The notes under the pieces are model-generated. The model worked only from the letters and a program-made list of their open reading frames with translations. It had not been told where the DNA came from and did no database searches. A stretch of DNA of 64,000 nucleotides. Origin: JACCTI01 sp051005695 (GTDB lineage: Bacteria; Verrucomicrobiota; Verrucomicrobiia; Chthoniobacterales; UBA10450). The DNA is taken from the NCBI GenBank assembly GCA_051005695.1, contig JBPCJC010000028.1:16281-80280 (forward strand). The letters run 5' to 3'. Every line of letters starts with the position of its first letter. Positions within the stretch are counted from its first letter, which is position 1. Both the position numbers and the translations under genes were made by a program. Shown here piece after piece: positions 1-8,628 of the stretch.

Positions 1-726
1 AAAGGCGAAGATGTTTACGTGCTCGAAGTGAACCCGCGCGCCTCGCGCACGGCACCGTTTGTCAGCAAAGCGATCGGCGTTCCGCTGGCGAAATTGGCCG
101 CGAAAGTGATGACGGGAAAAACGCTCGCGGAGCTCGAATTTACCGAGGAGATCATCCCAAAATACTTCTCGGTGAAGGAACCGGTCTTCCCGTTTTTGCG
201 ATATCAGGGAAGCGACACCGGGCTCGGGCCAGAGATGAAATCGACCGGCGAAGTCATGGGGATCGATGCCGATCTCGGACTGGCTTACGCCAAAGCGCAG
301 ATGGCCGCGCCGCCGGCGTTGCCGAAAGCGGGAAACATTTTCATAAGCGTGAAAGACACCGACAAGGAACGGGTGGTGCCGCTGGCGCGCGATTTCCTGG
401 CGCTCGGTTTCGGGATCATCGCGACCAGTGGGACGGCGGCGGTTTTGTCAGCGGCTAATCTCGCGGTGACCAAGGTTTTCAAATTGCGGGAAGGCCGGCC
501 GCATGTGGTCGATCGGATTAAAAACGGCGACGTGCAGTTGATCATCAACACGCCGAGCGGGAAAATTCCGCGCGAAGATGAACTGAAAATGCGCAGCAGC
601 GCGCGCACTTTGAAGATTCCGATCATCACCACGATGCGGGCCGCGCAGGCCAGCGTGCAGGGAATTGCGTCGCTCCAGAAAAGCAATCTGCAGGTGAAAA
701 CGCTGCAGGAATATCACGCCGGCTAA
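1..726 (+). CDS. carB: Carbamoyl-phosphate synthase large subunit, C-terminal part (partial)
   Basis: The frame is already open at base 1, so the 5' part of the gene lies outside the window; about 241 residues are visible. They begin in the second ATP-grasp half (EVNPRASRTAPFVSKA) and continue through the allosteric MGS-like domain (from about GNIFISVKDTDKERVVPLA to the end). The full enzyme is about 1,070 residues. It makes carbamoyl phosphate from bicarbonate, ATP and glutamine-derived ammonia for pyrimidine and arginine synthesis in the cytoplasm. The end is typical, finishing near QVKTLQEYHAG. The stop is TAA, 51 bp before the next gene. The assignment is secure. Confidence 0.96.
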   Translation, partial: KGEDVYVLEVNPRASRTAPFVSKAIGVPLAKLAAKVMTGKTLAELEFTEEIIPKYFSVKEPVFPFLRYQGSDTGLGPEMKSTGEVMGIDADLGLAYAKAQMAAPPALPKAGNIFISVKDTDKERVVPLARDFLALGFGIIATSGTAAVLSAANLAVTKVFKLREGRPHVVDRIKNGDVQLIINTPSGKIPREDELKMRSSARTLKIPIITTMRAAQASVQGIASLQKSNLQVKTLQEYHAG

Positions 727-777
727 ACGCGCGCGGGCGCATTTGCGTCTTCCGCGCGGGCCGTTAGGATTGCGGCC

Positions 778-1404
778 ATGAAACTGCATTTCCCTGGTGC
801 TCTCGCCGCCATCGTATTCGCGGCGGCGACGGTACTCAGCCAGGACGCAACACCCAAACCATCTATGACTCCATCATCCAGTTCCAACGCCAACGAAGTC
901 GCCGTGATCAAAACCAGCGAGGGCGAAATGGTCGCCGAGTTTTGGCCGGATGTGGCGCCAAAAACGGTGGAAAATTTTAAGAAACTGGCACGCGAAGGTT
1001 TCTATGATGGGACTGCGTTTCACCGGATCGTGAAAGGTTTCATGATCCAAGGGGGCGATCCCCTAACGAAAGATCCGTCCAAGGAAAGTCGCTGGGGCAC
1101 GGGTGATCCGGGTTACAAAATCAAAGCCGAATTCAACGACAAGATTCACGATAAAGGGGTGCTCTCGATGGCGCGCTCGTCTGATCCGGATTCGGCAGGC
1201 AGCCAATTTTTCGTCGTGCTCGGGCGCGCGCCCCACCTCGATCATCAGTACACCGCTTTCGGCAAAGTGATCAAGGGCCTCGATGTCCTGACCAAGATCG
1301 GCGACACCGAAGTGACCACGAGCGCGAGCGGCGAACGGAGCAAACCGACCAAGCGCGTCGGCGTTGAGAGCGTGAAAATCGTGCCCGCGGATTCGGTGAA
1401 GTAA
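778..1404 (+). CDS. Exported cyclophilin-type peptidyl-prolyl isomerase
   Basis: 208 residues. An N-terminal hydrophobic signal segment (ALAAIVFAAATVLS) and a Ser/Thr/Pro-rich linker precede a cyclophilin domain from about residue 40. Diagnostic stretches are FHRIVKGFMIQGGDP, MARSSDPDSAGSQFFV and the HLDHQYTAFGKVIKG region. The family catalyses cis-trans isomerisation of prolyl bonds; the signal peptide suggests a periplasmic or envelope folding role. The core motif CCTAACGA occurs inside it at 1062. Its TAA stop overlaps the ATG of the next gene by one base (TAATG), so the two are probably co-translated. Confidence 0.9.
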   Translation: MKLHFPGALAAIVFAAATVLSQDATPKPSMTPSSSSNANEVAVIKTSEGEMVAEFWPDVAPKTVENFKKLAREGFYDGTAFHRIVKGFMIQGGDPLTKDPSKESRWGTGDPGYKIKAEFNDKIHDKGVLSMARSSDPDSAGSQFFVVLGRAPHLDHQYTAFGKVIKGLDVLTKIGDTEVTTSASGERSKPTKRVGVESVKIVPADSVK

Positions 1405-2288
1405 TGGCGGGCGGCAGTTCGCGGGTCGCACTGATTCAAATGCAGTGCGGCGCGAAGCCGGAAGAAAATCTGGCGCGCGCAATCGCTTTTATCCGCGACT
1501 CGGCGCAGCAGGGCGCCCAGATTGTTTGCCTGCCGGAGCTGTTTCGGTCGCAGTATTTTTGCCAATCAGAGGACCACGCGAACTTCGCCCTCGCGGAGGA
1601 GATTCCCGGGCCGACGACGGACTCGTTAGGCAAACTCGCCGCGGAATTGGGCGTCGTCATCGTCGCTTCACTTTTCGAGAAACGCGCCGCCGGCGTTTAC
1701 CACAATACTGCCGCGATCATCGACGCGGACGGGAAGCTCATGGGGAAATATCGCAAGATGCACATCCCCGACGATCCGGCGTTCTACGAGAAGTTTTATT
1801 TCACGCCCGGCGATCTCGGGTTCAAAGCCTGGCCGACGCGACGCGGGAACATCGGCGTCTGCGTTTGCTGGGATCAATGGTATCCCGAGGCCGCGCGCCT
1901 GACCGCGCTCCGCGGCGCGCAGCTTTTATTTTACCCGACCGCAATCGGCTGGCATCCGGGCGAGAAGGAAAAATACGGCGTCGTCCAGCACTCGAGTTGG
2001 GAGACGATGCAACGCAGCCACGCGATCGCGAATGGCTGCTACGTCGCGGCGGTCAATCGCGTTGGTTTCGAAAATCCTGCGGGCGGCGCGGGCATTGAGT
2101 TTTGGGGGCAAAGTTTTCTCTGCGCGCCGAGCGGCGAAACTCTGGTGAAAGGGAGCGTCGACCGCGAAGAGATCGTGATCGCAGATGTCGCCTGGGATCG
2201 GGTTGACGAACAGCGCACGCATTGGCCTTTCCTGCGCGATCGTCGGATCGACGCCTACGCGGGAATCGAGAAGCGCTTGATCGACTAA
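1404..2288 (+). CDS. aguB: Carbon-nitrogen hydrolase, N-carbamoylputrescine amidase type
   Basis: 294 residues of the nitrilase superfamily. The Glu-Lys-Cys triad is visible: CLPELF (Glu), YRKMHIPDD (Lys) and GVCVCWDQWYPE (Cys). The segments GRPTTDS-like, YHNTAAIIDADG and EKFYFTPGD match N-carbamoylputrescine amidases, which turn N-carbamoylputrescine into putrescine, CO2 and ammonia. The start overlaps the cyclophilin stop. The TAA stop lies inside ACTAACGAG, a one-mismatch copy of the dispersed motif. No agmatine deiminase partner is adjacent, although an amidinotransferase-fold hydrolase lies at 9887. A more general omega-amidase or beta-ureidopropionase role is less likely. Confidence 0.87.
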   Translation: MAGGSSRVALIQMQCGAKPEENLARAIAFIRDSAQQGAQIVCLPELFRSQYFCQSEDHANFALAEEIPGPTTDSLGKLAAELGVVIVASLFEKRAAGVYHNTAAIIDADGKLMGKYRKMHIPDDPAFYEKFYFTPGDLGFKAWPTRRGNIGVCVCWDQWYPEAARLTALRGAQLLFYPTAIGWHPGEKEKYGVVQHSSWETMQRSHAIANGCYVAAVNRVGFENPAGGAGIEFWGQSFLCAPSGETLVKGSVDREEIVIADVAWDRVDEQRTHWPFLRDRRIDAYAGIEKRLID

Positions 2289-2319
2289 CGAGCGCACGTC
2301 CACGCGAACGAAAGAGCAT

Positions 2320-2440
2320 GTCATCCCGAGGCGGCGAAGCGCGCCGAGGGATCTCGCACCGGGTCCTTGGTCCACCTTCGCCCAAGATAGTTGAACCACC
2401 CTCTGCGAGGTCCTTCACCGTCTTCGCGGCTCAGGATGAC
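2320..2440. repeat. Long imperfect inverted repeat, intergenic repeat element
   Basis: The ends read GTCATCCCGAG and, in inverse complement, GTCATCCTGAG. The inner arms also match: GAGGGATCTCGCA against GAAGGACCTCGCA. The 121-bp stretch can therefore fold into one long imperfect hairpin. Half of the same element recurs at 10731-10770. It sits between aguB and sodC and carries no credible ORF. It looks like a MITE/REP-type intergenic repeat. Confidence 0.65.
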
Positions 2441-2470
2441 AAGAACGGGCGCGCGGGTGTAGTTTGCCCG

Positions 2471-3010
2471 ATGAAAACAAACACGCTCTCTCGTTCTGCG
2501 CTGAATCTTCTCGCGATCGGCGCACTCTCTTTGCTCTCCGCTTCCGCTCTCGCTGATGAGCCGACCAAAGCGATCGCGGTTCTGCATCCGACAAAAGGCA
2601 GCAAGGTCGAAGGCACGGTGACCTTCACGAAGTCCGGTGATGAAATGAAAGTCGTCGCCGACATCACTGGGCTCACTCCGGGCAAGCACGGTTTCCACAT
2701 TCACGAGTTCGGCGATTGCTCATCGGCCGATGGCAAATCCGCCGGTGGCCATTTCAATCCGGAAAATGCACCGCACGCCGGGCATGATGCGGAGAAACGC
2801 CACGCCGGCGATCTCGGCAACATCGAAGCCGACGCCAGCGGCAAAGCGCATCTCGATTTGACCGACAAGATGATGACCTTCAGCGGCGAAACCAACATCA
2901 TCGGCCATGCCGTGATCGTGCACGAAAAGGCGGACGACTTGAAAACCCAGCCGACCGGTGATGCGGGCGGCCGCGAAGCCTGCGGCGTCATCGGCGTCGC
3001 GAAGCCGTAA
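2471..3010 (+). CDS. sodC: Cu/Zn superoxide dismutase, exported
   Basis: 179 residues from the ATG at 2471. This start is preferred over the longer frame, which would run through the inverted-repeat element. An N-terminal signal peptide (ALNLLAIGALSLLSASALA) is followed by the SodC fold. Copper and zinc ligands are visible in HGFHIHEFGDC, GGHFNPENAPH, the KRHAGDLGN stretch and GHAVIVHEK. The disulfide cysteines are in FGDCSS and REACGVIG. The enzyme dismutates superoxide in the periplasm. It stands alone between the repeat and the HD nuclease gene. Confidence 0.95.
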   Translation: MKTNTLSRSALNLLAIGALSLLSASALADEPTKAIAVLHPTKGSKVEGTVTFTKSGDEMKVVADITGLTPGKHGFHIHEFGDCSSADGKSAGGHFNPENAPHAGHDAEKRHAGDLGNIEADASGKAHLDLTDKMMTFSGETNIIGHAVIVHEKADDLKTQPTGDAGGREACGVIGVAKP

Positions 3011-3047
3011 CCGCCGCGGCTACGCTCGATCGGAAAATCCGCCGGCG

Positions 3048-4085
3048 ATGGAATTGCTGACGATCAGTGAAGTGCGCCGGCGAGCGCAGAATGGCTTGGT
3101 TTCCGCGCGCATCCACGTGCAAATCAGCGCGGCGGAAGCCAAGGCCACGCGCGAAGCGAAACCGTATTGCGAGCTGGTCCTGGCGGATGCCTGTGACCGC
3201 ATGACCTTGCGCGTCTGGAGCGATCATCCGGAATACCGCGCCTGCGAATCCCTCCAAGTCTCGGAGTTCATCGAGATCACCGGCGAGTTTGCCCAGCACC
3301 AGCAGTTTGGCCTGGAAGCGAAACAGTGGAAGGTCCGTCGCCTAACGAGTGGGGAAACTTCCGACCTGCTCGCCGGGCCACCGGAGTTGCGCGCGAAACA
3401 AACCGCCGATTGGAACTACATCGTGGAACGGGTGCGAGACCTCAGCGATCCGCGGTTGCGCGCTTTGAGCGAAGCGTTCCTCGCAGAATTTGGCGACCGC
3501 TTCCGCCGGACTGCCGGCGCGCGCAGTTATCATCACGCGCGCCGCGGTGGCCTGGTCGAGCACGTCGCGCAAATGATGCGCACTGCGGTCGCGCTGGTGC
3601 CGCTTTATCCGCAGCTCAATCTCGATCTGCTCATCGCCGGAATTCTTTTTCACGACTCCGGCAAGCTCTGGGAAAATCATCTGCCGGAAACCGGCTTCAC
3701 CATGGGCTTCGACGAACGCGGCGAACTCATGGGCCACATCTCCATCGGGATGGAGTTGGTTAATTCGCTCTGGCGCAAATTGCAATCGCCTAACGAGTCC
3801 AACGGTTGGAGCGATCTCGTGCCCGCCTCCGAGGACGTGCGCTTGCATCTGCTCCACCTGATTGGCGCGCATCACGGTGAGCCGCAATTTGGCTCGCCCG
3901 TTTCACCGAAGACCCCGGAAGCGATGGCGCTCAATTACATCGATAACCTTGATGCGCGTTTGGAAATGTTCGCTGCCGGTTATTTGGTGGCGAAGCCGAT
4001 CGCGGAACGCATTTACGATCGCGTCCGCCCGTTGCCGGGAAACCTCGTCAGGCCGCTGGAAAAATTTCAGGCCACCGACGGCTAA
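3048..4085 (+). CDS. OB-fold/HD-domain 3'-5' exonuclease, YhaM-like
   Basis: 345 residues from the ATG at 3048. The N-terminal 100 or so residues look like an OB-fold nucleic-acid-binding domain (SARIHVQISAAEAK, ELVLADACDRMTLRVW). An HD phosphohydrolase domain follows: YHHARRGGLVEHV, LFHDSGKLWE and LHLIGAHHGEPQFGSP. This order matches YhaM-type 3'-5' exoribonucleases. Two CCTAACGA copies are in the gene (3341 and 3789), read as RLTSGE and SPNES. Known for the family: metal-dependent nuclease. Substrate here is inferred. Confidence 0.82.
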   Translation: MELLTISEVRRRAQNGLVSARIHVQISAAEAKATREAKPYCELVLADACDRMTLRVWSDHPEYRACESLQVSEFIEITGEFAQHQQFGLEAKQWKVRRLTSGETSDLLAGPPELRAKQTADWNYIVERVRDLSDPRLRALSEAFLAEFGDRFRRTAGARSYHHARRGGLVEHVAQMMRTAVALVPLYPQLNLDLLIAGILFHDSGKLWENHLPETGFTMGFDERGELMGHISIGMELVNSLWRKLQSPNESNGWSDLVPASEDVRLHLLHLIGAHHGEPQFGSPVSPKTPEAMALNYIDNLDARLEMFAAGYLVAKPIAERIYDRVRPLPGNLVRPLEKFQATDG

Positions 4086-4141
4086 CAAACATCATGGCCG
4101 CGGGGTGCGCTATTTGCTAACTACGAGAGGCATCGCCGCCG

Positions 4142-4912
4142 ATGAAGGTCTCCGTCATCATCCCCTGCTTTAATGAGCGCCCGACGATCGCCCGGATCGT
4201 CCAGGCAGTCCGCTCCGCGCCGATCGACGAACTCGAACTCATCCTGGTGGATGATGCTTCCACCGACGGCACCGCCGAACTCCTTGGCGGCGAAATCTCC
4301 CAATTGATCGACAGGACGATTTTCCATCGGAAGAACCAGGGTAAAGGCGCGGCCGTACGCTCCGGCCTGGCCGCGGTCACGGGCGAGGTGGTCCTGATTC
4401 AGGATGCCGATCTGGAATACAACCCGGAAGATTACCGGATATTGCTCGAGCCGATTTTTTCCGGCAAAGCGGACGCGGTTTTCGGTTCGCGTTTCATGGG
4501 CGGACGGCCGCACCGGGTGGTTTATTTCTGGCACATGGTGGGCAACAAATTCCTCACCCTGCTCTCGAACATGTGCACCAATCTCAACCTCACCGATATG
4601 GAAACCTGCTACAAAGCGTTCCGTGCTTCGGTCATCCAGGACCTGGTGATTTGTGAGGATCGCTTCGGCTTCGAACCGGAGATCACCGCGAAGTTGGCGA
4701 AGACGCGTTGCCGCATTTACGAGGTCGGCATTTCCTACGACGGCCGCACTTACGAAGAGGGCAAAAAGGTTTCGTGGAAAGACGGTTTCCGCGCGATCTA
4801 CGCGATCCTGAAATATAATTTCTTTGCTCCGCAACGGCGTCCGCAGACATCGGCCGCGCGCGTCTCCGGCGCTCTTCCTGTGGTGTGCGAAAGCAAACCT
4901 TCCTCTCGTTAG
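4142..4912 (+). CDS. Family 2 glycosyltransferase (polyprenyl-phosphate sugar transferase type)
   Basis: 256 residues of GT-A fold. MKVSVIIPCFNE at the start, LILVDDASTDGT, the DXD-like IQDADLEYNPEDY and VFGSRFMGG are typical of dolichyl/undecaprenyl-phosphate mannose or glucose synthases. There is no C-terminal membrane anchor, so it is likely a soluble or peripheral enzyme making a polyprenyl-linked sugar donor. It overlaps the next gene by 28 bp, and a GT-C-like membrane protein follows, which suggests a cell-surface glycosylation operon. Its TAG stop is embedded in TCGTTAGGC at 4906. Confidence 0.88.
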   Translation: MKVSVIIPCFNERPTIARIVQAVRSAPIDELELILVDDASTDGTAELLGGEISQLIDRTIFHRKNQGKGAAVRSGLAAVTGEVVLIQDADLEYNPEDYRILLEPIFSGKADAVFGSRFMGGRPHRVVYFWHMVGNKFLTLLSNMCTNLNLTDMETCYKAFRASVIQDLVICEDRFGFEPEITAKLAKTRCRIYEVGISYDGRTYEEGKKVSWKDGFRAIYAILKYNFFAPQRRPQTSAARVSGALPVVCESKPSSR

Positions 4913-5385
4913 GCTGGCGCGGTCTGGCCAGCGGAATTCTCGGCACGGCTTTCCTCTGGGTGAGCGCGCCGAAGGTTTGGGAAGCGCTGCGCCCTTCCGG
5001 CTTTGGCCCAATTCTGCCCTATCACACGACCAACAGTTACGGAGTCAATCTGCTCCATGTGCAGAACGCGTCCGAGCGAATCCTGGCCGCGTTTGCCGCC
5101 TTGCCGCCGCAGCAACCGGTGGCGGTGATCCTCCCCGAGGATGACGAGAGAAGCATTTTTCTGAGTTATCTCGTCGGCTACTTCGGCTGGCCGCGCGAGG
5201 TCCGCGCGATCGCGATCACCCACCAGAACGCGCAACAAGAACTGCAAAAACTCGATCACTCATCGATCGCCGCGATCTTTTTCTGCGGTCTCGAACCGCC
5301 CGCCGGAATGCGTCCTGTCATGCGCATCGGAACGGGCCTAACGATGGTTCCCTTGACCAGTAATCCGGAAACGCCCGCGCCATGA
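4885..5385 (+). CDS. Membrane-anchored hypothetical protein of glycosyltransferase operon
   Basis: 166 residues with a GTG start. I do not recognise the family. One N-terminal hydrophobic segment (ASGILGTAFLWVSAPKVW) is followed by an extracytoplasmic-looking domain with no catalytic motif I can name. It overlaps the upstream glycosyltransferase by 28 bp. Its TGA overlaps the ATG of the next gene (ATGA), so translational coupling is likely. CCTAACGA is present at 5337 and is read as GLTMVPL. Confidence 0.65.
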   Translation: MRKQTFLSLGWRGLASGILGTAFLWVSAPKVWEALRPSGFGPILPYHTTNSYGVNLLHVQNASERILAAFAALPPQQPVAVILPEDDERSIFLSYLVGYFGWPREVRAIAITHQNAQQELQKLDHSSIAAIFFCGLEPPAGMRPVMRIGTGLTMVPLTSNPETPAP

Positions 5386-6773
5386 ACATCGGCGGATTAC
5401 TGGCTGCATTGCTTCTGCTTTTCGCCGCGGGCTTCGGCGCAACCTTGTGGCTGATGCGCGGCGCGCAGCGAATCAACCTCCTCGAATGCGCCACGCTCGG
5501 CTGGCTCTTCGGCTGTGGCTTGGTCTCGTTAGGCTTGTGGCTCGGCGGACTGGTTCTTTCCGGCCTCGCCCTGCAAGCCGGCGTGGCGGTGATCGCGGTG
5601 GGGCTCGCGCTTACCGGTCTAATCTCCGCGCGCCAGAGCGGTGCTCGCTTCGTCTTCCCTCGACCGGAAAATTTCCTCGAGTGGATTCTCGCCCTGGCGA
5701 TCGCGCTCGAAATCCTCCTCGCGTTTCGCTCCGCCTGCAGTCACGGGCTCGGCTGGGATGGTTTACTGAATTGGGAAGTCAAAGCGCGTTACGCCTTCCT
5801 CAATGACGGCGTCCTCCCGCCCGCGTATTTCGGCAGCGCCACTCGCGCCTTCACTCATCCGGCCTATCCGCTGCTCATCCCACTGACCGAGCTCTGGGTT
5901 TATCTTTGGATGGGCGAACCGAACCAGTTTTGGATCAAGCTCATCTTCCCGCTCTTCTACGCCGCGGGCGCGATCCTGCTCGCCAGCAGCGCGCGTCGCC
6001 TAACGAATCGTCGATGGCCCGGATTGCTCGCGGCCGCTTTGCTCTTTTTCGTTCCCTGCCTGACGAACTCACCCGGCGATGTCGCCGGGGGCTACGCGGA
6101 CTTTCCGCTCGGAGTTTTTTACCTCGTCGCCATCGGTTACCTGCTGCGGCATGCAAGCACGCGCGAGCCGGGTGCGTTTCGGATTTATGCCGCTAGCCTG
6201 GCGTTGCTCCCTTGGACGAAACGCGAGGGCGTTGTCCTCTGGCTGACCGCCGCGATCGCCGGAGCGTTCGTCCTCTGGCGTCGCCGAGAATCACCGCGCA
6301 CCTGGCTTTGGTTCCTGCCCGGCATTCTCATCATCGCCGCCTGGAAACTTTTCCTGCACCTCCTCCACACCACCGAGGCTGGCGAGTTCGTTCCGATGAA
6401 TTTCCACGCGCTGATGGCCAACCTCTCCCGTGCCTTGCCGCTCGCAAAAATGGTCGTGCGAGAAATGCTCGTGACCTACCGCTGGAGTTTGCTCTGGCCG
6501 CTGGTCGCGCTCGCACTCGTTAGTCTGGCCGGGCGGGCGCGCGACTGGCGTTTGCTCTTGTTAGGCAGCGCGATCATCGCGCCGATCGCGCTTTACGCTG
6601 CGACCTATTTGTTTAGCAGCTGGCCGAATTACGCGAATCACTTCGACGCCTCTTACTCGCGCCTGCTTCTGCACGTCGTTCCGGTGGCCTGGCTGGCGAT
6701 TGCCCTCGCTATTTCGCGGTCGTCCTCCGCTGCGCTTCCGTCAGATAAACTTCGTCAATCTCGAAACCGATGA
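5382..6773 (+). CDS. Polytopic membrane protein, GT-C/mannosyltransferase-like
   Basis: 463 residues with roughly ten hydrophobic segments. The loop GLGWDGLLNWEVKARY after the third segment and FTHPAYPLLIPL resemble the large periplasmic loop of GT-C enzymes that use polyprenyl-phosphate sugars. The neighbouring GT2 gene would supply such a donor. The family is not certain. The start overlaps the previous stop (ATGA). The 3' end overlaps the convergent methyltransferase gene by 65 bp, so the last residues after LAIALAISRSS may be non-essential. Core motifs lie at 5526 and 5999, with variants at 6516 and 6558. Confidence 0.75.
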   Translation: MNIGGLLAALLLLFAAGFGATLWLMRGAQRINLLECATLGWLFGCGLVSLGLWLGGLVLSGLALQAGVAVIAVGLALTGLISARQSGARFVFPRPENFLEWILALAIALEILLAFRSACSHGLGWDGLLNWEVKARYAFLNDGVLPPAYFGSATRAFTHPAYPLLIPLTELWVYLWMGEPNQFWIKLIFPLFYAAGAILLASSARRLTNRRWPGLLAAALLFFVPCLTNSPGDVAGGYADFPLGVFYLVAIGYLLRHASTREPGAFRIYAASLALLPWTKREGVVLWLTAAIAGAFVLWRRRESPRTWLWFLPGILIIAAWKLFLHLLHTTEAGEFVPMNFHALMANLSRALPLAKMVVREMLVTYRWSLLWPLVALALVSLAGRARDWRLLLLGSAIIAPIALYAATYLFSSWPNYANHFDASYSRLLLHVVPVAWLAIALAISRSSSAALPSDKLRQSRNR

Positions 6774-7491
6774 ACTCCGGAACCGCGCAGCGTTGCGCCG
6801 CGACTGCGGAATTTCCGATCCCGAGAAACGGGTCGAGCATTCGTTTCACACTCGTTAGGCCATGGAGCTTGATGCAGTTAGTCGCCAGCTGAACCGGAAA
6901 GGTCGCCGGGTGCGGCCGCTGTTTTTCGCGGCTCTTGATTGTCTCGTAGGGCACGAACCAGGTGTTGCCGCGACAGCGCAGATCGCCGCCGCCCGTGTGC
7001 CTCCAGCGCGCGACGTTGCTTTTGTCCTGATAAGGAACGCCGAGCGCGAGCCGGTCGATCGGCGTCCGGCCGGTCGGGGTCAGATGGAACACATATTCAT
7101 GGCAATCGTTCAGGTAGCGCGGCGAATTGATCGGTTTGAAGTGGCCGTGGTTGCCGTCCGCGAGCGCGATCGATTTGATCCAGTGGATGGTGTTTTGCAG
7201 GACAAAAAACTCGCGCAAGGCGAGGACCACTTCGTGCGGGAACATCGGATTCGAGGGCGCTGCGCCGACGTTCAGAAAAAACGAGCCCTCTGGCCGGAGA
7301 AGGCGACGAATTTCCGCCGCCCACTCACCGCACCAGGCGAGATACGCGGCGCGGTCCTGGCGATCGGAAAACTTGCGGTAGCGAATCCCGAGATTGTAAG
7401 GCGGCGAAGTGACCGCGAGATCGACCGACTCGTTAGGCAATGCGGTCATCCCCGCGAGACAATCTTGCAGTCGGAGATCGAATCTGGTCAC
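6709..7491 (-). CDS. Orphan site-specific DNA methyltransferase, beta class
   Basis: 260 residues. The catalytic motif TSPPYN (about residue 30) precedes the AdoMet motif DPFLGIGNSAVAA near the C-terminus, the beta-class order. S/T-P-P-Y is seen in N4-cytosine and some N6-adenine enzymes. No restriction endonuclease lies beside it, so it looks solitary and may have a regulatory or epigenetic role. It is divergent from thiG across 58 bp and overlaps the convergent membrane gene by 65 bp. It carries two copies of the dispersed 9-mer (6852 and 7430); the second encodes LPNES. Confidence 0.88.
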   Translation of the reverse strand: MTRFDLRLQDCLAGMTALPNESVDLAVTSPPYNLGIRYRKFSDRQDRAAYLAWCGEWAAEIRRLLRPEGSFFLNVGAAPSNPMFPHEVVLALREFFVLQNTIHWIKSIALADGNHGHFKPINSPRYLNDCHEYVFHLTPTGRTPIDRLALGVPYQDKSNVARWRHTGGGDLRCRGNTWFVPYETIKSREKQRPHPATFPVQLATNCIKLHGLTSVKRMLDPFLGIGNSAVAAQRCAVPEFIGFEIDEVYLTEAQRRTTAK

Positions 7492-7549
7492 GCCAGGAAA
7501 GTGTCTGAGCCGATTCGATTCGTACAGCGAATTCGTCTATTGTCCCGCG

Positions 7550-8344
7550 ATGTCCGACAAACCTGCCAGGTTGAAAATCGCCGACCGCGAGTTTACTTCG
7601 CGGCTGCTCGCGGGCACCGGCAAATTTTCGTCTAACGAATCGATGCGCGATGCGCTCGAAGCCAGCGGCACCGAGATCGTGACGGTAGCGCTGCGGCGCG
7701 CGGATCTTTCCGGCAAAGGCGATCCCTTCGCCAACATCCTCGATTTCATCGACCCGAAACGCTTCCTGCTTTTGCCGAACACCAGCGGCGCGCGCAACGC
7801 CGAGGAAGCCGTCCGGCTCGCGCGAATCGCGGTCACCGCCGGGCTGCCGAATTGGGTTAAACTCGAGATTCATCCGGACCCGCGCTACCTGCTGCCCGAT
7901 GGCGTCGAGACACTCGCGGCCGCGGAAATTTTGGTGAAGGAAGGCTTCGTCGTCCTCCCCTACATCAACGCCGATCCGGTCCTCGCGAAACGCTTGCAGG
8001 ATATCGGCACCGCGACGGTGATGCCGCTCGGCTCGCCCATCGGAAGTAACCGCGGAATCGAAACCCGCGCGCAGATCGAAATTATTATCGAACAAGCGAC
8101 CGTCCCGGTGGTGGTGGACGCAGGGTTAGGCGCGCCGAGCCAGGCCGCGGAAGCGCTGGAGATGGGCGCCGATGCGGTCCTCGTGAACACCGCGATCGCG
8201 ATCGCTTCCGATCCGACGCGGATGGCGCAGGCGTTTCGCAAAGCGGTCGAAGCCGGGCGCGAAGCCTATGAGATCGGGCTCGCGGAACGCCGCGCGACCG
8301 CCAGTGCAACCAGCCCGTTGACCGGTTTTTTCACCGGCAACTAA
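7550..8344 (+). CDS. thiG: Thiazole synthase
   Basis: 264 residues from the ATG at 7550, near the family's usual length. The longer in-frame start would overlap the divergent gene. Conserved elements are SRLLAGTGKF, the Schiff-base lysine in WVKLEIHPD, MPLGSPIGSNRG, VVVDAGLGAPS and ADAVLVNTAIA. The enzyme condenses deoxyxylulose 5-phosphate, dehydroglycine and ThiS-thiocarboxylate sulfur into the thiazole of thiamin. No thiS, thiF or thiE is adjacent. The 58-bp upstream gap is too short for a TPP riboswitch, and none is visible. Confidence 0.95.
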   Translation: MSDKPARLKIADREFTSRLLAGTGKFSSNESMRDALEASGTEIVTVALRRADLSGKGDPFANILDFIDPKRFLLLPNTSGARNAEEAVRLARIAVTAGLPNWVKLEIHPDPRYLLPDGVETLAAAEILVKEGFVVLPYINADPVLAKRLQDIGTATVMPLGSPIGSNRGIETRAQIEIIIEQATVPVVVDAGLGAPSQAAEALEMGADAVLVNTAIAIASDPTRMAQAFRKAVEAGREAYEIGLAERRATASATSPLTGFFTGN

Positions 8345-8347
8345 ACG

Positions 8348-8539
8348 CTAAAGATCGTCCACCTCGTCGGCGACGCGGCGCGCGGGCGGCTCAGGATTCT
8401 CGTTCGCGTCGCCAGGAAATTTCGGCGGCGGTTTCGAGGGGCGATTGAGTTTTTCGCCCAAAGATTTGCGCGCCTTTTCGCCAGGCGAGCCATGCGCATC
8501 GGTCTCTTCCATTCCTTCCATGATCGCAAAACCGTCCAT
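8348..8539 (-). CDS. Small hydrophilic hypothetical protein
   Basis: 63 residues, rich in Glu, Pro and Lys, ending RRVADEVDDL. No family or transmembrane segment is recognised. It fills the otherwise empty gap between thiG and the LOR/SDH gene, on the opposite strand. A competing 70-residue frame on the same strand is arginine-rich and looks like a shadow. No clear ribosome-binding site is seen, so the call is tentative. Confidence 0.35.
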   Translation of the reverse strand: MDGFAIMEGMEETDAHGSPGEKARKSLGEKLNRPSKPPPKFPGDANENPEPPARRVADEVDDL

Positions 8540-8628
8540 GAAAAGAAACGCATCCCACCGGCGCGGTGGCCTTTAGTTTGACCTCACGGATTGGCGCGCT
8601 TTGCCCCCTTGAGGTAAGGTCAGGGCGC

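Noticed and set aside
7492..7549. TPP riboswitch upstream of thiG
   Set aside because: The gap is 58 bp, shorter than the roughly 90-nt aptamer, and the CTGAGA core is not present there in riboswitch context.
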